Source of the DNA: Nocardiopsis ganjiahuensis DSM 45031
GTDB taxonomy: Bacteria; Actinomycetota; Actinomycetes; Streptosporangiales; Streptosporangiaceae
Direction of reading: 5' to 3'
Assembly: GCF_000341085.1 (NCBI RefSeq)
Contig: NZ_ANBA01000020.1
Coordinates: 62,001 to 126,000 of the forward strand
DNA length: 64,000 nucleotides
Under the pieces are notes generated by a model. It saw only the letters and a list, made by a program, of their open reading frames with translations, was not told the origin of the DNA and ran no database searches. Both the position numbers and the translations under genes were made by a program. Shown here piece after piece: positions 1 to 8,700 of the stretch (its first letter is position 1; each line of letters begins with the position of its first letter).

Positions 1-66
1 GGCCAGGCTCGCCTTCACGGGACCGGCCTGCTCCGGCCCCAGGGCGCTGAGGAAAGCACGGATCAC
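1..66 (-). CDS. ABC transporter half-subunit, 5' end only (partial at left edge)
   Basis: Only the first 22 codons are inside the window. They open with GTG and read (M)IRAFLSALGPEQAGPVKASL. The GTG overlaps the TGA of the upstream ABC gene as GTGA, so the two are translationally coupled. A pair of adjacent half-ABC transporters downstream of a thiazoline-type NRPS is the YbtP/YbtQ arrangement (established for yersiniabactin, where the pair imports the metal complex despite exporter-like fold). That this is the second half of such a pair is inferred from context and the N-terminal residues; no motif is visible yet. Confidence 0.6.
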   Translation of the reverse strand, partial: MIRAFLSALGPEQAGPVKASLA

Positions 67-1877
67 TGGTCTGCTCCCGATTCGTCTCGTCGGTGTCCCT
101 GGGCTCGCCAGAGTTCGGCGTAGCGGCCACCCCGGCTCAGGAGCTCGTCGTGGGTCCCGCTCTCCACCACCCGGCCCGAGTCCATGACCGCGATCCGGTC
201 GGCACCGGTGACGGTGGTCAGGCGGTGGGCCACCACGAGGACCGTGCGGCCGCGGGCGAGCTCGCTGAGCGCGTCCTGGACGGCTGCTTCCGAGACCGGG
301 TCCACCGCCGCGGTGGCCTCGTCCAGGACCAGGACCGGGGTGTCGGCGAGCAGGGCGCGAGCGATGCTGACGCGCTGGGCCTCACCGCCGGACAGGTCGG
401 CGTCCTCCCCGACCACGGAGTCGTAGCCGCGGGGCAGTGCCTCGATCCGGTCGGCGATCTGTGCCGCGCGCGCGGCGGCCGCGATCTCCTCTCGGGTGGC
501 TCCGGGGCGTCCCAGGGCGATGTTGTCGGCGACCGTCTCCCTGAGCAGGCGGACGTCCTGGAGAACGAAGCCGACGGTGCGGTAGAGGTCGGCGATCTCG
601 CGGACGTCGGCCCCGCCGACGGTGATCGATCCGGCGTCGGCGTCGTGGAAGCGTGCGAGCAGGGCCGCCAGGGTGCTCTTGCCCGCCCCGGAGGGGCCGA
701 CGAGGGCGGTCACGGTGCCCGGTTCCAGGACCAGGTCCACCTCGGCCAGGGCCCGGCCCCGTTCCGCTGCCGTCCTGTCACCGGTGTGATCGGTGTAGGA
801 GAAGGACACGCCGTCGAAGACCACGCGGGACTCCGGCGGGGGCGGTTCCTCCCCCTGGTGCAGGGTCGGGGTGTCGAGCAGAGCCGTCACCCGTCCGGCC
901 GCGGCTCCGGCGGCCTGGGTCTGCTGCACCCGGGAACCGATCACGTTCATCGGTGCGCACAGGGCCGGGGCCAGCAGGGCGAAGGCCACGACCGAGGCCG
1001 GCTCGGTCCACCCGGCGAGCGAGAGCCCCACCCCCGCGACCACCGTGACGACGGTGACCGTCGGCGCTGACAGCAGCAGGAAGGAACCGACCGTCACCGG
1101 GGTGGTGCTGCGCGACCAGTTCACGAAGAAGTCCGCGAAGTCGTCGGCGGCGCGGGTGAAGCGTTCGTGTGCGCGCCGGTGGCCGCCGAAGTGCTTGACC
1201 ACCTGGATGCCGTCCACGAACTCCACGGCGGAGGAGTTGATCCGGTTCATGGCCTCGGCGTACTGGGCCATCTTCGCCATGCTCCCGGCCATGGCCCGCG
1301 AGAACAGGAGGATCCCCGCCGCCACCAGCAGGACGGAGACCAGGGCCAGGCGCCAGTCCACGGCGAACAGGTAGACCAGGGCGACCAGCGGCACGGTCAG
1401 GACCGAGGCCAGGTCGGGCAGGGTGTGCGCCACCAGGGAGTGGACGTCCTCGATGTCGTCGTGCACGCCCTTCTTGACCCGGCCCGACCCGCGGCCGGTG
1501 AACCAGCCCAGGGGGACCCGGGACATGCGGTGGGCCAGGGCACGGCGGACCGACAGCTGCAGGTCGTTGTCGGCCAGGTGGCCGACCAGGGTGGAGGCCG
1601 TTCCCGCGGCCAGGGCGGCGACCGAGGCGCCCACGGCGACGCCGACGAGGAGCCACACCCGCGCGGTGTCGACCGCCTCTTCGGCCAGCAGCGTGCGGGC
1701 CAGTTCGACGAGGCAGATCAGCGGGACGAGCCCCAGCGCCGAGGCCGCTCCCTGGAGCACCACCGCGGTCCGGATCCGCCCCCTGATGGGGCGGAGCAGG
1801 GTCTTCAGCGGCGATGGCGGCTGCTCAGGGGGCTTCGGTCCGGCCCCGTCGGTCGTCGCGGTCCGTTCCCGGCTCAT
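63..1877 (-). CDS. ABC transporter, fused permease-ATPase (YbtP/YbtQ-like)
   Basis: Predicted 604-residue half-transporter: six-helix membrane domain (about 35-320) followed by an ATPase domain (about 345-585). The nucleotide-binding domain shows Walker A GPSGAGKST, signature LSGGEAQRVSIARALL and Walker B VLVLDEATAAVD, so it looks active. The ATG at 1877 is chosen because it overlaps the TGA of the upstream methyltransferase as ATGA; a longer open frame exists but runs into that gene. It lies near the end of the NRPS operon and is followed by another ABC half in GTGA overlap, so a heterodimer is likely. The family includes the yersiniabactin importers YbtP/YbtQ and also drug exporters, so direction of transport of the metallophore cannot be read from sequence alone. 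Confidence 0.9.
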   Translation of the reverse strand: MSRERTATTDGAGPKPPEQPPSPLKTLLRPIRGRIRTAVVLQGAASALGLVPLICLVELARTLLAEEAVDTARVWLLVGVAVGASVAALAAGTASTLVGHLADNDLQLSVRRALAHRMSRVPLGWFTGRGSGRVKKGVHDDIEDVHSLVAHTLPDLASVLTVPLVALVYLFAVDWRLALVSVLLVAAGILLFSRAMAGSMAKMAQYAEAMNRINSSAVEFVDGIQVVKHFGGHRRAHERFTRAADDFADFFVNWSRSTTPVTVGSFLLLSAPTVTVVTVVAGVGLSLAGWTEPASVVAFALLAPALCAPMNVIGSRVQQTQAAGAAAGRVTALLDTPTLHQGEEPPPPESRVVFDGVSFSYTDHTGDRTAAERGRALAEVDLVLEPGTVTALVGPSGAGKSTLAALLARFHDADAGSITVGGADVREIADLYRTVGFVLQDVRLLRETVADNIALGRPGATREEIAAAARAAQIADRIEALPRGYDSVVGEDADLSGGEAQRVSIARALLADTPVLVLDEATAAVDPVSEAAVQDALSELARGRTVLVVAHRLTTVTGADRIAVMDSGRVVESGTHDELLSRGGRYAELWRAQGHRRDESGADQ

Positions 1878-2608
1878 CTGACCAGCACCCCGATCTCCGG
1901 GGTGGCCTCGCGCCCGCTGCTGGGCAGGCGCCGGAAGGTCAGACCGGACTCCTCCGCCAACCGGTCGACCCCGAAGGTCTCCCAGTCGTACTCGTCGTCG
2001 ACGGTGCGCACCAGCTCGCCGTCGCGGAAGACCCGCCACTGGGTGCGCCAGCGCATGGTCTCCGGGCCGACCGGTTCACCGGAGATCCACCACTCGTAGA
2101 CCTGGTCGCCGAGGGGTTCACGGCACATGCGCACGAAGGGGATGGAGCGGGGCGTGTCCACGCCCATGAGCTCGACGAGCACGATTCCGCCGGGGGGCAG
2201 GCGGTCGGCCAGGCGGCGCCACAGTTCCCTGCGCTCCGTCCGCGGGATGTGACCGGCCACGCCGAAGACCACCGCCGCCGAGATGGAGTCGGGCAGCGGT
2301 ATCTCCTGCGCCGGTTCGGGCAGGACGGTGACCCGTCGGCGCAGGTCGGGGTCGGAGAACACCCGGCTGGTGAGCACGGCCCGCATGTTCGGCGAGGGCT
2401 CGGCCGAGTGGATGCGCGCCGCGGGCAGGATCCCGGCGATGGCCGCGGTGACCAGGCCGGTGCCCGCGCCGATGTCGACCACGGGACCGTGGCCGGTGTC
2501 CAGGCCGGTCAGGACCGAGCGCAGCACGGGTGTGCTCGTGGCCATGTGGCGGTGGCCGACGAGGTCGAAGAACTCGGCGGCCGGTGAGTAGTAGTCGATG
2601 GCTGGAAT
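1874..2608 (-). CDS. class I SAM-dependent methyltransferase
   Basis: A Rossmann-fold methyltransferase with motif I VVDIGAGTGLVTAAIAG and the acidic loop AEPSPNMRAVL. The first in-frame ATG is at 2545, but the frame stays open upstream and residues IPAIDYYSPAAEFFDLVGHR there align with the N-terminus of the paralogue at 24278-25021. In that stretch no ATG, GTG or TTG occurs; a GGAGG ribosome site sits five bases before an ATT codon at 2608, which I take as the probable (rare) start, giving 244 residues. The stop overlaps the ABC transporter start (ATGA). It probably methylates the metallophore or an intermediate; substrate unknown. Start 2545 is the conservative alternative. Confidence 0.75.
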   Translation of the reverse strand: MPAIDYYSPAAEFFDLVGHRHMATSTPVLRSVLTGLDTGHGPVVDIGAGTGLVTAAIAGILPAARIHSAEPSPNMRAVLTSRVFSDPDLRRRVTVLPEPAQEIPLPDSISAAVVFGVAGHIPRTERRELWRRLADRLPPGGIVLVELMGVDTPRSIPFVRMCREPLGDQVYEWWISGEPVGPETMRWRTQWRVFRDGELVRTVDDEYDWETFGVDRLAEESGLTFRRLPSSGREATPEIGVLVR

Positions 2609-2697
2609 CGTGTCCTCCAGGAGGGGGAAGGTGCGGGTTCGCGTACGCGGGGCCCGGGGCGGCTCGGTCCCCGTGCGCCGGGTCAGGGGGTGCCGGG

Positions 2698-3477
2698 TCA
2701 GGGGGTGCTGGGCCAGGTCCCGGGGCCGTGGGCCAGGGAGGGGTCGATCCGGTTGACCAGGGCCGAGACCACCTGCTCCCGTCGCGGGGCGAGGTAGAAG
2801 TGGTCTCCGGGGAAGACCCGCACGTCGACGCCTCCGGTCGTGGTCTCCGACCAGCGCCGGGCCAGGGCCGCGTCGACCTCGGGGTCGTCCCGGCCGAGGA
2901 AGACGCTGACCGGGCAGGTGAGGGGCGGTCCCGGGAACGGTCTGTACCGCTCGATGAGCCGGTAGTCGTTGCGCACGTAGGAGAGCACGGCCTCCCGCAG
3001 AGCGGGTTCGGCCAACACCTCGCGGTCGGTGCCGCCCAGGCGCAGGAGCTCCTCGACGAGGGCGTCGTCATCGGCCAGGTGGACCCGCCCGGGAGGTGCG
3101 TCGGCGGGCGCCCTGCGGCCCGAGGCGATCAGCCGCTCGGGCTCCGGGAGGCCCCGGTCGCGCAGTGCGCGTGCCAGTTCGTAGGCCACGGCGGACCCCA
3201 TGCTGTGGCCGAAGAGGACGCAGGGGCGGTCCAGGAGCGGCGCGAGGTCCCCGGTCACGGCGTCGACCACCGCGGCCATGTCGTCGACCGGTTCCTCGCC
3301 GAAACGGTCCTCCCGGCCGGGGTACTGCACGCACACGAGGTCGACGGTGTGCGGCAGGACCGAGACCCAGGAGCGGTAGGCGTTGGCCCCGCCGCCCGCG
3401 TGGGGCAGGCACACCAGCCGGACACGGGCGGCGGGGCGGGGGCGGAATCGGCGCAGCCAGGATCGGGCAGTGCTCAC
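2698..3477 (-). CDS. type II thioesterase of the NRPS operon
   Basis: A 259-residue alpha/beta hydrolase of the editing thioesterase family (YbtT, GrsT). The nucleophile elbow is GHSMG, the oxyanion region is LPHAGGGANAYRSW near the N-terminus, an acidic residue follows FLGRDDPEV, and the catalytic histidine is in FPGDHFYL. Such enzymes remove wrong acyl groups from carrier domains. The GTG start at 3477 overlaps the TGA of the thiazolinyl reductase as GTGA, so the gene is co-translated with the biosynthetic genes. The serine here contrasts with the cysteine at the same position of the terminal TE domain in the second NRPS. Confidence 0.93.
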   Translation of the reverse strand: MSTARSWLRRFRPRPAARVRLVCLPHAGGGANAYRSWVSVLPHTVDLVCVQYPGREDRFGEEPVDDMAAVVDAVTGDLAPLLDRPCVLFGHSMGSAVAYELARALRDRGLPEPERLIASGRRAPADAPPGRVHLADDDALVEELLRLGGTDREVLAEPALREAVLSYVRNDYRLIERYRPFPGPPLTCPVSVFLGRDDPEVDAALARRWSETTTGGVDVRVFPGDHFYLAPRREQVVSALVNRIDPSLAHGPGTWPSTP

Positions 3478-4592
3478 GGGGTGTCCTCCAGGGTGGTGCG
3501 GCCCAGCTCGCCGGCTGCCAGCGGGCGGGGCGGGGCGGGGCGGACGATCTCCGGCCGCCCCAGCTGGGTGGTGGTCTCGTGCCACAGGCGGCACACGCCG
3601 AGGTCGAACTGGCCCCGTGCCAGCGGGTCGGTCCCGGCACGGACGTCCTCGGCGAACCCGGTCAGCGCCCGTTCCAGGGCGCGGGGCCACAGAAGGTCGA
3701 AGACCTCCCGGTAGGTGGGGGCCTCCGTACCCTCCAGGGGCGAGGTCGCCGGTTGGTCCAGGTGTCCGGTCCCCGGCCCGGTGGTTCTGAGCCGCCCGTG
3801 CTCGTCGCGGGGCGCGTACAGCCGGGGGTGCCACAGCACGGGGCCGTGGGTGTCGGCGAGGGTGAGGACGCCGTCCTCGGTGCCCAGGGCGAGGCGGTGC
3901 CAGAGCAGGGCGTGGTTGTCCCCGTCCGAGGGGTCCATCTGGTTCTGCACCCGCAGGGTGAGGGGGACGCCGGCCACGGTCCCCTGCAGGACCCGGTAGG
4001 GCTGGGCCCGTGCCGCCAGGGCCGTCACCTCGGGATCGGCCTGGAGCGGGCTTCCCAGGGCCCAGGGCCGGAGCCCGCCCAGGGCGCGGGCCAGGACGTC
4101 CAGGAGCGGGTGGAGCACCTGGATCGCGGAGGTGGCGTCGATGAACAGGAAGGGGCCGCGTCCGCGCAGGACGCCGGCGGCCTCCAGGAACCGGCGGACC
4201 GGCTCCACGTGGCGGTAGAAGGGGTTGAGGTGGTAGACCGCCCCGTTGCGCCGTGCCAGGCGCAGGGCACCGGCCAGCTCGTCGTGGTGGACCGGGTGTT
4301 CCTGGATGACGTGGACGCCGCGACGGAGGAGGGCGTGGGCGAGTTCGCCGCCCGCTCCCCCGGACACCGCCGATCCGACCACCACGCAGGCCGCGTCGAT
4401 GTCGTCGGGGAGCTGATCGGGGTCGGTGTACAGGGGCACCCCCAGGTCCTCGGCGTAGCGGCGGGAGTACTCCCCTCCCCGGGTGAGCAGACCGCTCAGC
4501 TGGAAGGTGTCCCCCATCCCCAGCAGGGCCCGGACGTAGAAGCGCCCGAAACCGGTCCCGCAGACGACGACGCGCAGGGGCGGCCCGCTCAC
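3474..4592 (-). CDS. thiazolinyl imine reductase (PchG/Irp3-like)
   Basis: A 372-residue NAD(P)-binding oxidoreductase of the Gfo/Idh fold: VVVCGTGFGRFYVRAL forms the dinucleotide-binding turn, followed by HVIQEHPVHHDEL and YHLNPFYRHVEP, typical of thiazolinyl imine reductases. The family reduces one thiazoline ring of a carrier-bound intermediate to thiazolidine in pyochelin and yersiniabactin synthesis (established). The GTG start at 4592 forms a GTGA overlap with the upstream stop and removes a spurious Arg-rich extension. Its presence predicts that one of the two cysteine-derived rings made by the adjacent NRPSs is reduced. Confidence 0.92.
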   Translation of the reverse strand: MSGPPLRVVVCGTGFGRFYVRALLGMGDTFQLSGLLTRGGEYSRRYAEDLGVPLYTDPDQLPDDIDAACVVVGSAVSGGAGGELAHALLRRGVHVIQEHPVHHDELAGALRLARRNGAVYHLNPFYRHVEPVRRFLEAAGVLRGRGPFLFIDATSAIQVLHPLLDVLARALGGLRPWALGSPLQADPEVTALAARAQPYRVLQGTVAGVPLTLRVQNQMDPSDGDNHALLWHRLALGTEDGVLTLADTHGPVLWHPRLYAPRDEHGRLRTTGPGTGHLDQPATSPLEGTEAPTYREVFDLLWPRALERALTGFAEDVRAGTDPLARGQFDLGVCRLWHETTTQLGRPEIVRPAPPRPLAAGELGRTTLEDTP

Positions 4593-5716
4593 AGGGCCCC
4601 CTCTTCGAGGTCGGCGGCCGCGGCGCCCTGCCACAGGTGCAGCGCCGCGGTCCCGTCCCCTTCGAAGAGGGCCTCGACCGTGGCGCCGGGATCGAGCACG
4701 TCAGCCGCGTGGTGGACCCCCGTCGGTGTTTCACCCAGGGCCGCCGCGGCGGTCGCGGCGGCCCCGACGCGGCCCGTCATGCGGTAGCTGTCGGTGAAGC
4801 GGGCGAGGAGGGTGTGCGGCGCACCGGAACCGTCGACCAGCGAGTACACCATCTGGTAGTAGGGCGTGTTCCCGACCAGGTCCAGGTCGGCCGCGCGGCG
4901 CAGCCGCTCCGCCGTCTCCGGGCCGCTGTCGGCCCGGCCCACCGCCGAGGTGAGCACGGCCCTGGTCCGCGCGCCGGGGTGGACGTTGTACCAGTCCAGT
5001 CGGCGGAGTCCCATCGAGGCGGCCAGGCGCCGGGCCTCACCGGTCAGGAAGGGTTGGACGAAGACGGTCCCCGGGAAGTGCGGGGCCCGGGCCCCCTCCT
5101 GGGCACGCAGGGCGCCCTCGACGACCGCCCCTTCCCTCCAGGCCGCCAGCGGGTGCCCGAACGCCGCCGCCGGAATGCTCCCCCCGGGGAGGGAGAGCAG
5201 CAGGTCGTCGGCGGCGGCCCCGGTGCACCGCTCCAGGCCGCCGGCGTGGACGGCCGCCTCCCGGAGCCCGCGGCCCCGCGCGAACCAGCGGGGCAGCAGA
5301 GCGGACAGGCCCGGCAGGACCCCGGCCGAGAGCAGCACGCGGCGCCCCTCGGCCAGGGGCGATCCGGCCAGGCGGTCGTGGACGGGGCTGTCGCCGGTCA
5401 CGTCCACGTAGTCCGCGCCGGCGGCCAGGGCGGCCACCGCCACCCGGTCCAGGATCCGGTAGGAGGGGCCCGCACAGTTGAGGACCACGTCGCAGCGGTG
5501 GCAGAACGCTTCGAGGGACTCGGCCGAGTCCACGTCCACGGAAACCGCCTCGACCGGGCCGCCGAGTTCGTCGGCGAGGGCGCGCAGGGGGCCGGCGCGG
5601 CGGGCTCCCAGCACCAGCCTTCCGCGGCTCAGGGAGCGCAGGGCGTGCGCGGCGTGACGGCCCACCGCACCGGAGGCGCCCACCACTCCGATCACGGCGT
5701 CTTCCAGGGCTCTCAC
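4589..5716 (-). CDS. saccharopine-dehydrogenase-like NAD(P) oxidoreductase
   Basis: 375 residues with an N-terminal Rossmann motif VIGVVGASGAVGRHAAHAL and the ADYVDVTGD segment seen in saccharopine dehydrogenase-like proteins. The GTG at 5716 overlaps the NRPS stop as GTGA and the gene's stop overlaps the next gene, so it is fixed inside the biosynthetic operon between the last NRPS and the thiazolinyl reductase. Pyochelin and yersiniabactin operons, as I know them, have only one reductase, so this second one is unexplained. It might act on the released acid or aldehyde, or form an opine-type secondary amine. No function is assigned beyond a probable NAD(P)-dependent redox step. Confidence 0.8.
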   Translation of the reverse strand: MRALEDAVIGVVGASGAVGRHAAHALRSLSRGRLVLGARRAGPLRALADELGGPVEAVSVDVDSAESLEAFCHRCDVVLNCAGPSYRILDRVAVAALAAGADYVDVTGDSPVHDRLAGSPLAEGRRVLLSAGVLPGLSALLPRWFARGRGLREAAVHAGGLERCTGAAADDLLLSLPGGSIPAAAFGHPLAAWREGAVVEGALRAQEGARAPHFPGTVFVQPFLTGEARRLAASMGLRRLDWYNVHPGARTRAVLTSAVGRADSGPETAERLRRAADLDLVGNTPYYQMVYSLVDGSGAPHTLLARFTDSYRMTGRVGAAATAAAALGETPTGVHHAADVLDPGATVEALFEGDGTAALHLWQGAAAADLEEGAL

Positions 5717-8700
5717 CGGGCCACGTCCCCTCCGGTGACGGCCTCCAGGTGCTTGAGCACACCGGGGGCGTAGGGGGCTCCCAGGAGGCTGAAGTGGTCA
5801 CCGGGGACCTCGACGACGTCCAGGTCGCCCAGCACGAGGCGCTCCCAGTAGGCGATGACGCTCTCCTTGTTCCCCGGGAAGGGGTAGGCGCCGCCGTGGC
5901 GCAGGAAGGTGACGTCGCCCGCGTAGGGCTCGGGCTCGTACCGGGAGATGGCGAAGACGCTCTGGCGGAAGATGTGGAACATCTCGGTGAGCGCTTCGGG
6001 CGTGTAGGTCCCGGCGGAGGGCGGTACCGCGGCGCACATCCGCTCGATGCGCACCTCGCGCGGTACCTGCGCCAGGGCCTGGAAGCAGGCCGCGACGTCG
6101 GCGTACTCCCCGGTCAGGCGCGCGATGGCGCCGTCGGGCAGCAGCCCGGGCGTGTCCGCCAGGAGCAGGTCGGAGGCGGCCGAGACCCGGTTCTCGTCGG
6201 CCGGGAAACCGACCGCGACCGGGTCGATGCCCATCATGACGGCGAAGGCGTACTCGGAGATGAGTTCGTCGTCCAGGCGGAACGGCGGCCGGTGGGTGCT
6301 GATCGCGGTCAGGGAGGCGACCTCGGCCCCGGCCTCGGTCAGGGTCCGGGCGACCTCCGTGGCGATGAGCCCGCCCAGGCAGTAGCCGACGACGTGGAAG
6401 CGGTCGCCGCCCCGGTCGAGCAGGGCGCGGGCGTAGTCGGCGGCCCATCCCTTGATGACGGTGGCGGGGTCAGCGGACAGGAAGGCGGGGATGTCGGGCA
6501 GCTCCAGCCCGACCAGGGTCGACTCCCCGTGCGAGCGGCGCCGGATCTCGGTGATCAGGGAGCGGTAGGGGATCAGTGTCCCGGTTCCGGCGTGGACCAG
6601 GGCGGTGACCACGCCCCCGCCGGGGCCGTTGAGGGGGACGTAGGGGTCGGCCCGGCCCGGTTCGGCGGCCGCGACCTGACCCGACAGGTCCCGCAGGTAG
6701 GAGGCCAGGCCGGCGACGGTGGGCGTGCGGAGCATGTGGCGCAGGACCACCTCCCACTCGATGTCGCCGACGTCGGGCACGGCCTCTCCGAGGCGGCCCA
6801 CCATGCGCGCCACCAGCAGGGAGTCGCCGCCCAGGTCGAAGAAGTCGTCGTCGCGTCCCACCGCGGTGCGTTCGAGCAGGTCGGCCCAGAGGGCGCACAG
6901 TGCGCGTTCGAGGTCGTCCCGGGGTTCGGCGGTGACGGCCGCGGTGTCGGTACCGCTCTCCTCGTCGGGCAGCGAGCGCACCAGCGCGGCGCGGTCGACC
7001 TTGCCGTTGGCGGTCAGCGGCAGGGAGTCCGGCAGTCCCCACTGGCCGGGCACCATGTACTCCGGCAGGCGTTCGGCGGTGTGCCGGGCGAGTTCGTCCG
7101 CGGTGACGGGGACGCGGTCGGTCTTGAGCCTGGTCAGGTACAGGCTCTGCCCGGTCCCGGTGAGGCGGTCCCCGGCGGTGGGCAGGACCAGGGGCTCGGT
7201 GGCCCCCGCGGACTCCAGGGCCGTCGCCCACTGGTCGCGGGTGAGGAAGGTCTGGTCCCGCTCGGTCCGGGCGTCCCGGTGCCCGCCGTCCAGGCCTTCC
7301 AGGAACTCCATGGAGACCAGGAGGGCGGGGTCCCGTTCGAGGGTGGTCTCGATGAACAGCAGGTGCCCCGCGGGGGCGAGCACCTCGCGGATCCGGGCCA
7401 GGGCGGCGTCGGCGTCGACGGCGTTGTGCAGGACGTTGGCGGCGACGACCGCGTCGAAGGAGTTGGGGGCGTGCCCCTGGTCGGCGAGGGGACGGTTCAG
7501 GTCGAACAGCCCGAAGCGCACCCAGGGGAAGTCGGCGAAGCGCTCCCTGGCCTCGTTGACGAAGAACGGGGACACGTCGGTGAACAGGTACTCCACGTCG
7601 TGTCCGGCGAGCGCCCGGACGACCTCCTCCGTGGTTCCGCCGACACCGGCGCCGATCTCCAGGACCCGCAGGGGCCGGTCGGAGGTCCTCGTGGACGCGG
7701 CCTCGGCCAGGGCGGCGGCGGTCGCGGAGTTGAGGTGGCGGATGGCCAGGTTGTCCCGGTAGGCGCCGGCGGCCGTGTCCGTACCGCTGCCGGGGAAGAG
7801 CAGGCTGCGCACGTCCAGGTCACCGCGGAGGAGCTCGGGCAGGCGGTCGGAGCAGGTGCGCATGTACTCCAGGACCTCGGTCCCGTAGTCGACGGAGCGC
7901 TCCAGTTCGTTCAGGCGGGTCCAGGCCCGGCTCTGCTCCTGCGCGGAGACCGGGGTGAGGCCGTCGAACCGGTCGCCGTCGCGGCGCAGCCGTCCGGCCT
8001 CGCAGAGGGCGTCCAGCCACCGCCGCACCAGGCGGTGGTGGCGCCGGTCGGCGTCGAGTGCCGCGACGACCTCGTCGGCGGTGTGGCCTCCCCCGTGGAA
8101 GAGGCCGGCTTCGGTGAGAGTGCGCGTGAGGGCTCCCAGCGCCGTGGACCGCATCGCCTCCAGGAAGGACTCCAGCGCGTCCCGGTCCAGTTCCGCGGTG
8201 GCGGACTCGACCGCGCGCGCCGCGCTCCCGGCCATCCCCTCGTCGGTGGAGCCGTACTGCGCCAGGCTGTGGCGGGCCGGCTCGGCGAAGGCCACCAGCC
8301 TCCTCTCCTCCCTGCCGCCCACGGCGAGGACGGCGGCCGCGTCGACGGCCGGGTGGGACAGCAGGGCCGATTCGATCTCGGCGAGTTCGACGCGGTGTCC
8401 GCGGATCTTGACCTGGTCGTCCTCGCGGCCCAGGAACTCGATGTCGCCGTCGGGGTGGTAACGGCCGAGGTCACCGGTGCGGTACAGGCGCTCTCCCGTG
8501 TGCGGGTGGCGGACGAACCGTTCGGCGGTGCGGGCCTCGTCGCCCAGGTACCCCATCGCCACGCCCGCGCCCCCGATGTGCAGTTCCCCGGGGACCCAGT
8601 CGGGGCGGGCGCGCATGTGCCCGTCCAGGACGTGGAAGGTCTGGTTGGCGAGGGGGCGCCCGTAGGGGACGCTGGGCCAGGCGGGGTCGGGCTCCCCGAT

